Below, one piece after another: positions 16,676-23,871 of a stretch of 64,000 nucleotides of DNA. A program made the position numbers and the translations under genes. Each line of letters starts with the position of its first letter. Position 1 is the first letter of the stretch. The notes beneath the pieces are model-generated. The model was not told the DNA's origin. It made no database searches and saw nothing but the letters and a program-made list of their open reading frames with translations. The DNA is from Thalassolituus oleivorans MIL-1. Lineage in GTDB: Bacteria > Pseudomonadota > Gammaproteobacteria > Pseudomonadales > Oceanobacteraceae. The stretch covers positions 1,461,001 through 1,525,000 of the forward strand of contig NC_020888.1 in the NCBI RefSeq assembly GCF_000355675.1, read 5' to 3'.

Positions 16676-16738
16676 GGACGGACTTTCCTCTAAGATCGAA
16701 AATCATGGTTTAAAATGATCTCGAGGAACGTCCTTTTT
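16676..16738 (+). terminator. large nested hairpin with T tract after the zinc-ribbon gene
   Basis: Nested arms GGAC/GTCC, TTCCTC/GAGGAA and ATCAT/ATGAT, followed by TTTTT. It can act as a terminator, but at 58 bases of stem-loop it is larger than needed. Confidence 0.55.
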
Positions 16739-16797
16739 CGTTTGTGTTAATTTCTAATTCTACTGACCATCAATTGTTGAACCGATCAATGCACTTC

Positions 16798-16845
16798 TTA
16801 CTAAAATAATACAGTTGTTTGATTGAGCATAATCGCTTCCCTTGG
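16798..16845. repeat. imperfect direct repeat, copy B
   Basis: TTACTAAAATAAT ... CTTGG, about 83% identical by eye to 14167-14215. Here it is non-coding and lies just upstream of the YkgJ-family gene. Confidence 0.6.
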
Positions 16846-16878
16846 TTATGATTGCACGACAAATCCTTGGATATATCA

Positions 16879-17232
16879 ATGGACACTAATCGAAATATCA
16901 TTGCGCGCTTGCGCGAACGCATTCCCACATTCGAGTGCGTTGAAGGGTGTCATGATTGTTGTGGCCCTGTGACCACCTCTTCAGAAGAGATGTCACGCCT
17001 ACCAGTTAAAACCGATGCTGAACATGAAGCGGCATGGGAACATCTTAATTGCGTTCACTTGGGCCCTAATGGCTGCACTGTGTACGACGAACGCCCGCTG
17101 ATTTGCCGCTTGTTTGGTACAACACCGCGTATGCCTTGTCCTAATGGACGTCGTCCTGAAGTGATGATTGATACCAAGACTGAAAATCAGATTCATCATT
17201 ACATTGCCAATACGCGGCAAGTGTTGGTTTAA
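16879..17232 (+). CDS. YkgJ family cysteine-cluster protein
   Basis: About 117 residues of the YkgJ / CxxCxxCC family (zinc or iron-sulfur binding, function unknown). The cysteine pattern is complete: CVEGCHDCCGP, then LNCVHLGPNGCTVYDERPLICRLFG and MPCPNG. I prefer ATG 16879 to the TTG at 16852, although its ribosome site (GGA) is weak. The last four bases overlap the end of the convergent redoxin gene. Confidence 0.85.
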   Translation: MDTNRNIIARLRERIPTFECVEGCHDCCGPVTTSSEEMSRLPVKTDAEHEAAWEHLNCVHLGPNGCTVYDERPLICRLFGTTPRMPCPNGRRPEVMIDTKTENQIHHYIANTRQVLV

Positions 17233-18068
17233 ATACCCGCTTCAGTAAACACGTTTAAAAACACATCAGGTTCAGGTCTTACTCGATAGTTATCGGTAAG
17301 ATCAGCGAATAATATTTTACCGTTTGCGTCGGTCATTATTACGGTTGGCATAACGGTATCGCTGTCGTAACCCAAGGCTTCTAATCCTACTGGCAGGCCG
17401 TTTGATGCGGCTATTCCCAATCGTTTGGCCATGGCATTGTCGTGATCCACTAAAAAGCTCATAGGCGCATCAAAGCGTTCGGCAAGCGAGGCGGTATGCC
17501 CTTGCGGTTGTGGGCTAATAAGCATGATTTCAACGCCTTTTTCGGCCAATTCGCGATACTGAGTAGCTACTTCTTTAATCTGCGCCATGCACAATGGGCA
17601 CCAGTTACCGCGGTAGAAAATCAGTAATAATGGTTTATTTAATTCATTGGTTTTAATTACCGCGCCTTCGGTATTCATCAATTCTAAATTGGGGAGTAAT
17701 TTTCCAACAGTTAAGATAGCGCTGCTTCTATCTCTAAATCTTGAATACCACCATTCGTATAAAGCACTTCCTATCACGGCTACCACTAAGATCCAGATCA
17801 GTGGTTCCGAGGTCGATATTGAGGTGGCCAACGCACCGATAAAAGCGAAAAGTGTTATTGCAAAGGTAGCCTTGCTAGCCATCGCAGTACGGGCGACATG
17901 CGTCAAAAAAATCCACGCAAAGAATATCAGTGGAGACGCTAATGCAAATACTGCCCAATACCAAACGGTCGCTTCGGTTTCTTGGGTTAGCACCCAAAGG
18001 CCACGAATAACGCCGATAGCAAGCAGTGTGATCCATGTTGAAAGGAACAAAGATTTTAAGCGATTCAT
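17229..18068 (-). CDS. membrane-anchored peroxiredoxin-like (AhpC/TSA-type redoxin) protein
   Basis: 279 residues. The N-terminal half has four predicted membrane segments (about 7-26, 35-57, 67-85 and 89-106), followed by an AhpC/TSA-type thioredoxin-fold domain (about 118-279) with the motif GNWCPLCMAQ, i.e. a CxxC redox pair, and a typical ISPQPQGHTASLAERFDAPMSFLVDHD segment. An even number of membrane segments puts the redoxin on the same side as the N-terminus, probably the cytosol. The TetR gene immediately upstream (26 bp gap, same strand) is likely co-transcribed and may regulate it. Role in peroxide or disulfide chemistry is inferred from the fold. Confidence 0.78.
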   Translation of the reverse strand: MNRLKSLFLSTWITLLAIGVIRGLWVLTQETEATVWYWAVFALASPLIFFAWIFLTHVARTAMASKATFAITLFAFIGALATSISTSEPLIWILVVAVIGSALYEWWYSRFRDRSSAILTVGKLLPNLELMNTEGAVIKTNELNKPLLLIFYRGNWCPLCMAQIKEVATQYRELAEKGVEIMLISPQPQGHTASLAERFDAPMSFLVDHDNAMAKRLGIAASNGLPVGLEALGYDSDTVMPTVIMTDANGKILFADLTDNYRVRPEPDVFLNVFTEAGI

Positions 18069-18094
18069 TGTTTATTAATTCCTAAGTGTTTTCA

Positions 18095-18694
18095 TTAGCG
18101 TTTATCTAACGTCGGCATCAGCATATTGAGTAACGGCGTAATGCTTTGTCGTAAGTCAGATATTTCAACGCCGCGACGACTTTGTACTCGCAAGCCAATC
18201 ATGCTGGTCATTAGCATCTTTCCTGCACTTTCTGGCGTTATTTCTGTGGTCATCTGATTGAGTGTTTGGGCGCGCTTACATGCAGTTATAAAAGCTTGCT
18301 CCACGGCGTCTAATTTCTTGGCTGCATGGTTAGCGAGATCAGAATCAATAGGGGATAGCTCATTAATGGTATTAACGAGCAAGCAGCCCAGCGCTAATGA
18401 ATCTTTCGTTAATGCCAATAGTGTTAACTCGAAGACATCTTTTATGCCTTTCGCTGGATCTAGTTCGTTACTCAATAAACCAATAACAACGGCTTGTATT
18501 CGGTTCTGATAGTTGTCGATTACCTCTGTGAATAATCCAGCTTTATCACCAAAGGCGGCATAAAGGCTGCCTCGATTAATCTGCATGGCATTGAGTAGTT
18601 GCTGCAAGGAGCTGGCTGAATATCCTTGCTGCCAAAAAACTCGCATAGCGGCATCTATCGCTTTTTGGCGTTCGAATTGTAGAGGTCTTGCCAT
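18095..18694 (-). CDS. TetR family transcriptional regulator
   Basis: 199-residue TetR/AcrR regulator. The helix-turn-helix is standard: RQKAIDAAMRVFWQQGYSASSLQQLLNAMQINRGSLYAAFGDKAGLF, a form common in regulators of redox or electrophile responses. The C-terminal domain has Cys in LGCLLVN and in ACKRAQ, one of which could sense an electrophile. It precedes the redoxin gene by 26 bp in the same direction. Upstream, around 18731-18749, is ATTG-N11-CAAT, a modest dyad that might be its operator. Confidence 0.87.
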   Translation of the reverse strand: MARPLQFERQKAIDAAMRVFWQQGYSASSLQQLLNAMQINRGSLYAAFGDKAGLFTEVIDNYQNRIQAVVIGLLSNELDPAKGIKDVFELTLLALTKDSLALGCLLVNTINELSPIDSDLANHAAKKLDAVEQAFITACKRAQTLNQMTTEITPESAGKMLMTSMIGLRVQSRRGVEISDLRQSITPLLNMLMPTLDKR

Positions 18695-18786
18695 TATTTT
18701 CTCCTCGGCTGAGTGTCACTATATTTATATTGGAACGATTGGTCAATAACTGCGTGATCAGGCGACGAGCTGTAAATAAGGGGTAT

Positions 18787-18817
18787 AAAAAAACCGCTGA
18801 ATAATCAGCGGCTTTTG
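18787..18817 (-). terminator. second terminator downstream of the TSP3/GLUG lipoprotein gene
   Basis: Read on the minus strand: CCGCTGA-TTAT-TCAGCGG followed by seven T. It backs up the hairpin at 18871-18899. Confidence 0.8.
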
Positions 18818-18870
18818 TTTAATGGGCCTGTATTCACATAGCTGTATACTAAGATCGAACAATAGAAAAC

Positions 18871-18899
18871 CCCAAGAGTTGGTGTAACCTGCTCTTGGG
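18871..18899 (-). terminator. hairpin just after the TSP3/GLUG lipoprotein gene
   Basis: Eight-base arms CCCAAGAG / CTCTTGGG with a 13-base loop; on the minus strand the arm is followed by GTTTTC, a poor T tract. First of two tandem terminator-like structures. Confidence 0.55.
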
Positions 18900-18909
18900 A
18901 TTTTGTGGG

Positions 18910-20391
18910 TTATTTGAAAACAGGCAAGCTAGTGTTGGTTCCAAAATCCCAGGGGGCAATAGAGGGCGTGTTGACGTCGTTGTCTTCGTCAATCGCATCC
19001 CAACCCTCATACAGGGTTCCGGTGTTAATGCACGTTGTATCGTTTGCGGCGGTAGGACATTGTAATTCTTCTAATGTGACGCCTAGCACGCCTGGTCGGT
19101 TCCCATCACTATGGATGCTGTGTGACAAGCCAGAAATATCGGTTGCCCAATAGCTAGTGGTGATGGTGGCCGAGTTTTGCAGTTTGCCTACTAGGCCGCC
19201 AAGAAATATATTGGTGTTTGCTGTCACTGAATTCATTGCGTAACTAGTGCTTAGATCGGAATTATCGATTAACCCGATTAAGCCTCCAACTTGGTTTTCA
19301 CTACCGGTTACGGCACCCGTACTGAAGCTACTTTTGACCGTGCTGGAGCTGGATGCCGCACCGATTAAGCCCCCAACATTACTTCTGCCGTTGACTGCGC
19401 CGGTTGCATAGCAGGTATTAAGGTGTGAGTTGGCGATATTTCCTGCGAGTCCGCCGATCGAATTATTCTTTCCGGTGACATTGCCGGTCGAATAGCTTGA
19501 ACTGAGTTTCGAGCCATCAATTAAACGTCCCACTAAACTGCCGACGCTGGTTTCTCCTGTTATTGTCATTACGGCACCACCGAGACCAATATTTTTTAAC
19601 GTACCTGCGGAGACGACTCCAAATAGTCCAATGTTTTTGCCGCTGGTTGCATCATCGGCTGAAAGACGGTTGATGAATAGGTTTCGAATTTCAAACCCAT
19701 TGCCGTTAAATTGGGCGGTAAATGGGGTTGTGTTATCGCCAATGGGTAACCAACCATTGTTTTCGCCATCTGTATCGTAATCGAAGAAAGGAGCGTCGTT
19801 AGAATCTATAACGCCATCACTATTGATGTCGAAATCCAAATTTTGTGTCAATTCATAGCCAATACAGCCGGTATCTATGAAGCAGCCAAGAGTACTGCTT
19901 TCAATGCCGTCACCTAATGCGCTGCCATCGAGGTGATGACGGATGAAATCTAGCTGTTCTAGGCTGCTGATTTCAATGAGCCCATTATTGTTGTCGTCAA
20001 TATCGTCTGTATCGAGCACGAGGTCGTTATCATCGTCTTCATCGGCGTTATTGCCAATGCCATCGCCATCGGTGTCGACGCTCTCTAAGGTATCAAGTGG
20101 GAAGGCATCGTTAGTGTCGGCAATCCCATCGTTGTCATCATCGCTGTCGGAGTTATTGCCAATGCCATCGCCATCGGTGTCGATGCTCTCTGCGGCATCA
20201 AGCGGGAAGGCGTCGTCGGCGTCAGGAATACCATCACCATCAGCATCAATCACACTTGGCGCTTCAGTTACTGGATCATTGACAATCGGTGCTGTATTGC
20301 TGCTACCTCCACTTCCGCCTCCGCAAGCGGTTAAAGTGGCAAATAATATGGTGATAGAGCAGCATTTTATTGGGGCAATTAGATTCTTCAC
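18910..20391 (-). CDS. lipoprotein with thrombospondin type-3 calcium repeats and GLUG repeats
   Basis: 493 residues, predicted cell-surface lipoprotein. Signal peptide ends in LTACGGGSGG. Residues about 45-135 are thrombospondin type-3-like Ca2+ repeats (DADGDGIPDADDAFPLD, DTDGDGIGNNSDSDDDNDG, repeated). A middle part (about 135-240) has further D/N-rich calcium sites, and residues about 240-420 hold tandem GLUG motifs (IGGLAGNI, VGGLIGAA, VGGLIGLI, LGGLVGKL) with interleaved 'S..Y.TG.V.G' strands, a beta-helix seen in adhesins and surface proteins. GTG start with CGGAG seven bases upstream. Its upstream region carries a putative ECF promoter identical in layout to that of the sigma gene 3.3 kb away, so it is a probable regulon member. 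Adhesion is a likely but unproven role. Confidence 0.8.
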   Translation of the reverse strand: MKNLIAPIKCCSITILFATLTACGGGSGGSSNTAPIVNDPVTEAPSVIDADGDGIPDADDAFPLDAAESIDTDGDGIGNNSDSDDDNDGIADTNDAFPLDTLESVDTDGDGIGNNADEDDDNDLVLDTDDIDDNNNGLIEISSLEQLDFIRHHLDGSALGDGIESSTLGCFIDTGCIGYELTQNLDFDINSDGVIDSNDAPFFDYDTDGENNGWLPIGDNTTPFTAQFNGNGFEIRNLFINRLSADDATSGKNIGLFGVVSAGTLKNIGLGGAVMTITGETSVGSLVGRLIDGSKLSSSYSTGNVTGKNNSIGGLAGNIANSHLNTCYATGAVNGRSNVGGLIGAASSSSTVKSSFSTGAVTGSENQVGGLIGLIDNSDLSTSYAMNSVTANTNIFLGGLVGKLQNSATITTSYWATDISGLSHSIHSDGNRPGVLGVTLEELQCPTAANDTTCINTGTLYEGWDAIDEDNDVNTPSIAPWDFGTNTSLPVFK

Positions 20392-20428
20392 GATAGACTC
20401 CGTATAACTCTAGTTAAGGTTATGTAGG

Positions 20429-20454
20429 TATACGGAGCGATATTCGATAAAGTT
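20429..20454 (-). promoter_or_regulatory. putative ECF-sigma promoter of the lipoprotein gene
   Basis: Read on the minus strand: AAC, 17 bases, CGTATA. This is the same -35 core, spacer length and six-base -10 as the element in front of the ECF sigma gene at 23743-23768. Confidence 0.6.
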
Positions 20455-20517
20455 TCAAAATAGAATGAAGATGTTTACAACGCGCACATGATGGCGTGAA
20501 TGGAGGCAGATAAGGGC

Positions 20518-21780
20518 CTACAGGTTGTGTGTAAACATTAAAAATACTCTCTGTTCATGTTCAAAACCGTCAGCAGTGGCGGTGAAATCAGCAAAGCGAA
20601 GTAGGACACTATTTATTGTGTTAATTTTATAGCCGACGTCGATATCGAATTCCTTTCCAATACGTGAGTTGTCATCATCTGTATTAAATAGGTGATAGCG
20701 AGCATCTATTTTTATCGGGCTCTTACGCCAGATGTACTGTAGAGAGTAGTCACGCAGACCTGAGTTTGGGGTCAGTAAAAACTTGTCAGCCCAACCATTG
20801 TGATCGTGTAACGATGCTAGTGGGGTAACAAAGCTAACTCCATTTTTTTCACCTAGGCGCTGAACGTTGAGTGTTATTTCATGATGATCAAAGCCAATGC
20901 CGCCACCGATATCATAAAATTGAAGCAGGGCGTCATTATGGATGTCTGTGCGTTCTTGTAATGCTAATTCAGCGTGCGCTAATGTCCTTAGAGCGTTCCA
21001 GCGTCCTTTGTACTCATAGCGTAGGCCGAGTGTTTGATTGGAAAGCGCCTTGGCGTCTTTGATTTCCATATCAAAGTAGTAGGCATCGATTTGGGATAAA
21101 TCCCACTCTTTAAAATGGGCAAATACAAGGTGGGTATTGTGATCATGATCGCCAAGGAATTGGGGCGGGCGTATGCCATTGTTAGCGGCGTAGTTACTAT
21201 CCGTAGGACTGAGTTTTTTACCCGCATCTTGGCCGTTAATACGGTTTGCATTATCGACATAGCGATACATCACGTTGGAGGCCGAACCAAACTCAAGTTT
21301 AAAACCAGCGGTGTCTAATGTTTGTTCGTTTTGCCAGAAACTATTAGTGCCGACAAAACGTTGGTTACCTAGATTGAGAGCTTCTCGACCGAGTGTGAGC
21401 TGCAAAGTGTTCGTTGGGGAGTAACTCAACAAGGCTTGATTTAGATCCGTCCCCGCCACATCAGGAATCACAGGATGGCCATTAAAATGCTCGCCATTAC
21501 TGAATTCGTCTTGCCAGCCTAAGGCGACGCTATCAAGTTCAAATAAGGTTGAGAACTGTTGCGACCACTCACTGGTTGCTCGCAAACGGATTAACAGAGA
21601 TGCGGCGCGGGCATTTTCTTCGGCATCGACATGGGCTAGGCGCGCGCGGGTGCCCAGTTCAAATGTGTGGTTTTCTAGCGTGTATTCTAGGGCGACAACG
21701 GGCTGTGAGGTTGCGGCGATAACGGCTAAAAGAGTTATTAAAATCGTCGAAAAAAATATCGATTTACCAATCTTCGGCAT
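20518..21780 (-). CDS. alginate-export-type outer-membrane beta-barrel protein
   Basis: 420 residues in the preferred form. Signal peptide MPKIGKSIFFSTILITLLAV...PVVA, then a barrel of the alginate-export family: YTLENHTFELGTRARLAHVDAEENARAA, LGREALNLGNQRFVGTNSFWQNEQTLDTAGF, ending in an aromatic-rich strand (RVFLMFTHNL) typical of outer-membrane proteins. I start it at ATG 21780; in-frame ATGs further upstream would add residues read from the overlapping leucine-rich-repeat gene. The start overlaps that gene by 17 bp, so translation is likely coupled. Relatives in other gammaproteobacteria are general porins, so the substrate is not necessarily alginate. Confidence 0.78.
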   Translation of the reverse strand: MPKIGKSIFFSTILITLLAVIAATSQPVVALEYTLENHTFELGTRARLAHVDAEENARAASLLIRLRATSEWSQQFSTLFELDSVALGWQDEFSNGEHFNGHPVIPDVAGTDLNQALLSYSPTNTLQLTLGREALNLGNQRFVGTNSFWQNEQTLDTAGFKLEFGSASNVMYRYVDNANRINGQDAGKKLSPTDSNYAANNGIRPPQFLGDHDHNTHLVFAHFKEWDLSQIDAYYFDMEIKDAKALSNQTLGLRYEYKGRWNALRTLAHAELALQERTDIHNDALLQFYDIGGGIGFDHHEITLNVQRLGEKNGVSFVTPLASLHDHNGWADKFLLTPNSGLRDYSLQYIWRKSPIKIDARYHLFNTDDDNSRIGKEFDIDVGYKINTINSVLLRFADFTATADGFEHEQRVFLMFTHNL

Positions 21781-22423
21781 TACCGTCATGGAGGAAAGTA
21801 ACATCATCTTTTTTATCCATTTCATCGTAGAGTGAGTCTGGCATTGGGTTTTGGCGACAGTCCATATATTGCAATTTGGGCAAACTATAAATATCAATGG
21901 CAGCGAGTTTATTATTGAAAATATAAACCTTTTCTAGTTGCGACATATTTGAGTAGGTAAAGTGTTCAATTTTATTATTGTTGGTTTTGAGCGTTTGAAG
22001 TTTTACTAAATTCGATAGTGTTAGTGTGTCTAATTGGTTATCGAACAGGTAAAGCTCACTGAGATTAGGCAAATCGGTAAGGTTGAATTGACTTAAATTA
22101 TTACGGGCCAAATTCAAGGTTTTTAGTTGTTTAAGTAATGTCAGATCAACATCCAGTTGTTCAAGCTTATTGTTGTATAGCGAGAGTGATTGCAGCTGGG
22201 TAAATTGCTCTAAGCCAACCATAGAACGAATGTCTTTGCTGTGACATTTTATCTCAGTGACATCCTCGGGTTTGCTCCAGCCATTGTTTTCGGCAAGTGC
22301 TTGCAAGCAAGCGTGTAGTGCTCTGTCTTGCACGTCAAATGTCGCAGCATAGGCTGGATGTATCCCAGTCAATATGAAAGCCACTAGCAGGTTTAGCCCA
22401 TGACGATAGTTAATAGTGATCAT
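21764..22423 (-). CDS. periplasmic leucine-rich-repeat protein
   Basis: 219 residues. Signal peptide MITINYRHGLNLLVAFILTGIHPAYA, then an N-terminal cap with two cysteines (HACLQAL, IKCHSKD) and five to six leucine-rich repeats of about 21-23 residues (LQSLSLYNNKLEQLDVD, LKTLNLARNNLSQFNLTD, LSELYLFDNQLDTLTLSN and so on), ending in a short C-terminal cap with Cys (YMDCRQNP). It sits between the anti-sigma and barrel genes, overlapping both (4 bp and 17 bp). An extracytoplasmic LRR in an ECF operon is a plausible protein-protein sensor or barrel partner; that role is inference. Confidence 0.82.
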   Translation of the reverse strand: MITINYRHGLNLLVAFILTGIHPAYAATFDVQDRALHACLQALAENNGWSKPEDVTEIKCHSKDIRSMVGLEQFTQLQSLSLYNNKLEQLDVDLTLLKQLKTLNLARNNLSQFNLTDLPNLSELYLFDNQLDTLTLSNLVKLQTLKTNNNKIEHFTYSNMSQLEKVYIFNNKLAAIDIYSLPKLQYMDCRQNPMPDSLYDEMDKKDDVTFLHDGNAEDW

Positions 22424-23163
22424 GCGCTGTCCTTCGTGACAGCAAGGCGAATGCAGACCCCTTTGGCAATCACTATGTCGCTCGGCTCATCCAATGGCGA
22501 GCCACCTTGTTCTTCTTTGGTAATAATTAAATCGGAAGAGTCTCGAATTAAACGCAATGTTGCTTCGTCGATTTGTACTTCCTTTTGCTCGCGGTTATTA
22601 AACACCAGTAACGGTCGGATTTGTCCGTCACGACGAGATTTAGCCCAAAGTTGCAGGCTATGATCTTGCGGAGCCTGCCAATCTTCCCACTTTAACCACA
22701 GCGTTTTTCCATTGCTTGAGGTGAGGGCCGTTAAAATAGGCGCGTCATTGTTATCAACCAGTACTGCGACGTAATCGGCATTGAGGCCGATGTTCTGATT
22801 GATGGAGTTGTTGAGCAATAATCCACTCATTAGCAGTAACATGGCAAACGCAGCGCCAGTGACTATTTTCCACGGCAGCAGTTTTTCCCAGAAAGTGACT
22901 GATTTCTCTTGAGCCGTTGATTGCTCGTTGTTATTAATTCTTGCTTGGATCTTGGCGAAAGTGTCAGGGTTAGGTGCTAGAGAAGGCACGCTTTCAGGCG
23001 CGGGCATAAGGGATTGTTCCCAGTAACGCACCGCTTGCATCAAGCTGTCATCCGAGCGTAATTGTTTGGCAAAAGCTTCGCGCTCTTCTCCGCGCAGAGT
23101 ACCCAATACATATTCAAGGGCGAGGGCGTTTTTATCGTCTGCATTAATCATTATTTGATCCAC
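22420..23163 (-). CDS. RskA-like membrane anti-sigma factor
   Basis: 247 residues. N-terminal cytosolic sigma-binding part (NALALEYVLGTLRGEEREAFAKQL, the usual anti-sigma helical domain without an HxxxCxxC zinc site), one membrane segment (about 101-118, IVTGAAFAMLLLMSGLLL), and a periplasmic RskA domain with conserved LWAKSRRDGQIRPL and the C-terminal ITKEEQGGSPLDEPSDIVIAKG. It should hold the co-encoded ECF sigma factor at the membrane until a periplasmic signal frees it. It overlaps the sigma gene by 20 bp. GTG 23163 has GAAGG upstream; ATG 23151 is an alternative start. Confidence 0.9.
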   Translation of the reverse strand: MDQIMINADDKNALALEYVLGTLRGEEREAFAKQLRSDDSLMQAVRYWEQSLMPAPESVPSLAPNPDTFAKIQARINNNEQSTAQEKSVTFWEKLLPWKIVTGAAFAMLLLMSGLLLNNSINQNIGLNADYVAVLVDNNDAPILTALTSSNGKTLWLKWEDWQAPQDHSLQLWAKSRRDGQIRPLLVFNNREQKEVQIDEATLRLIRDSSDLIITKEEQGGSPLDEPSDIVIAKGVCIRLAVTKDSA

Positions 23164-23722
23164 CGTTTTCGCCTTCCATGCATACTTTTAGTTTAGCGCC
23201 TCCGCGTTTTAACCAAGTTTTGACGGTATTAATGTTGGTATCTAAGACATCGGCGAGTTCTTCGCGTGAGTAACCGTACAGGTAGGCCAGCTCAAGGCTT
23301 TGTTTGAACTTGTCGTTCATCGACTCTAAACATTTCTTTAATTGTGCATTCAAGCGAAAGCGACTGTAGATCTCTTCTTGAGTCTCTTCAGTTGGGGTGT
23401 TTAGTAGAATTTCAGTTTCCGCTTCGTGATGCGGACGATTTTGATGGCGCGCTTCGTGCCGCAGTTTATCAATGGCGCGATAACGCACAATGCTGGTCAT
23501 CCAAGTCGTTGGATTTCCTTGCGCTGGTGTATAGCTCGATGCGTTGTTCCAAATTTGTACGAAAGATTCTTGCAGTACGTCGTTACTGCTATCGGCAGAA
23601 CCAAGGATACGAAAGGCCACGCCGTTAAGATAAGCAGCGGCAGCCTGATATAAGGCTTCTAGCGCTTTTTGCTCTCGCAGCGCACACCGTGCTATTAAAT
23701 TCATTAACATTTCGTTATCCAC
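23144..23722 (-). CDS. ECF (group IV) RNA polymerase sigma factor
   Basis: 192-residue extracytoplasmic-function sigma factor. Region 2 is present (FRILGSADSSNDVLQESFVQIWNNASSY, then PTTWMTSIVRYRAIDKLR) and region 4 (ELAYLYGYSREELADVLDTNINTVKTWLKRGGAKLK). The length is normal. GTG start with AAGGA eight bases upstream. It is the first gene of a four-gene overlapping operon with the anti-sigma, LRR and barrel genes. A candidate autoregulatory promoter (AAC-N17-CGTATA) lies just upstream; the same element precedes the TSP3/GLUG lipoprotein gene. Confidence 0.93.
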   Translation of the reverse strand: MDNEMLMNLIARCALREQKALEALYQAAAAYLNGVAFRILGSADSSNDVLQESFVQIWNNASSYTPAQGNPTTWMTSIVRYRAIDKLRHEARHQNRPHHEAETEILLNTPTEETQEEIYSRFRLNAQLKKCLESMNDKFKQSLELAYLYGYSREELADVLDTNINTVKTWLKRGGAKLKVCMEGENGGSNND

Positions 23723-23742
23723 AAAGAATGTCCTTATATACC

Positions 23743-23768
23743 TATACGTAATGCGAGCGAATATGGTT
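23743..23768 (-). promoter_or_regulatory. putative autoregulated ECF promoter
   Basis: Minus strand: AAC, 17 bases, CGTATA, 21 bp before the GTG start of the sigma gene. AAC at -35 and CGT at -10 are the usual cores of ECF promoters. Confidence 0.6.
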
Positions 23769-23813
23769 GCAGTGTAATGAACAAATTTTAATCATTCTAC
23801 AAGCGATGGATAT

Positions 23814-23844
23814 AAAAAAACCGCTGAAGTAGCAGCGGTTTTTT
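23814..23844. terminator. bidirectional terminator upstream of trhO's 3' end
   Basis: Seven A, CCGCTG-AAGTAG-CAGCGG, six T. On the minus strand it ends the trhO transcript before the ECF operon. Confidence 0.85.
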
Positions 23845-23871
23845 AATATACCAAGCTTCTATTACGGTTAT

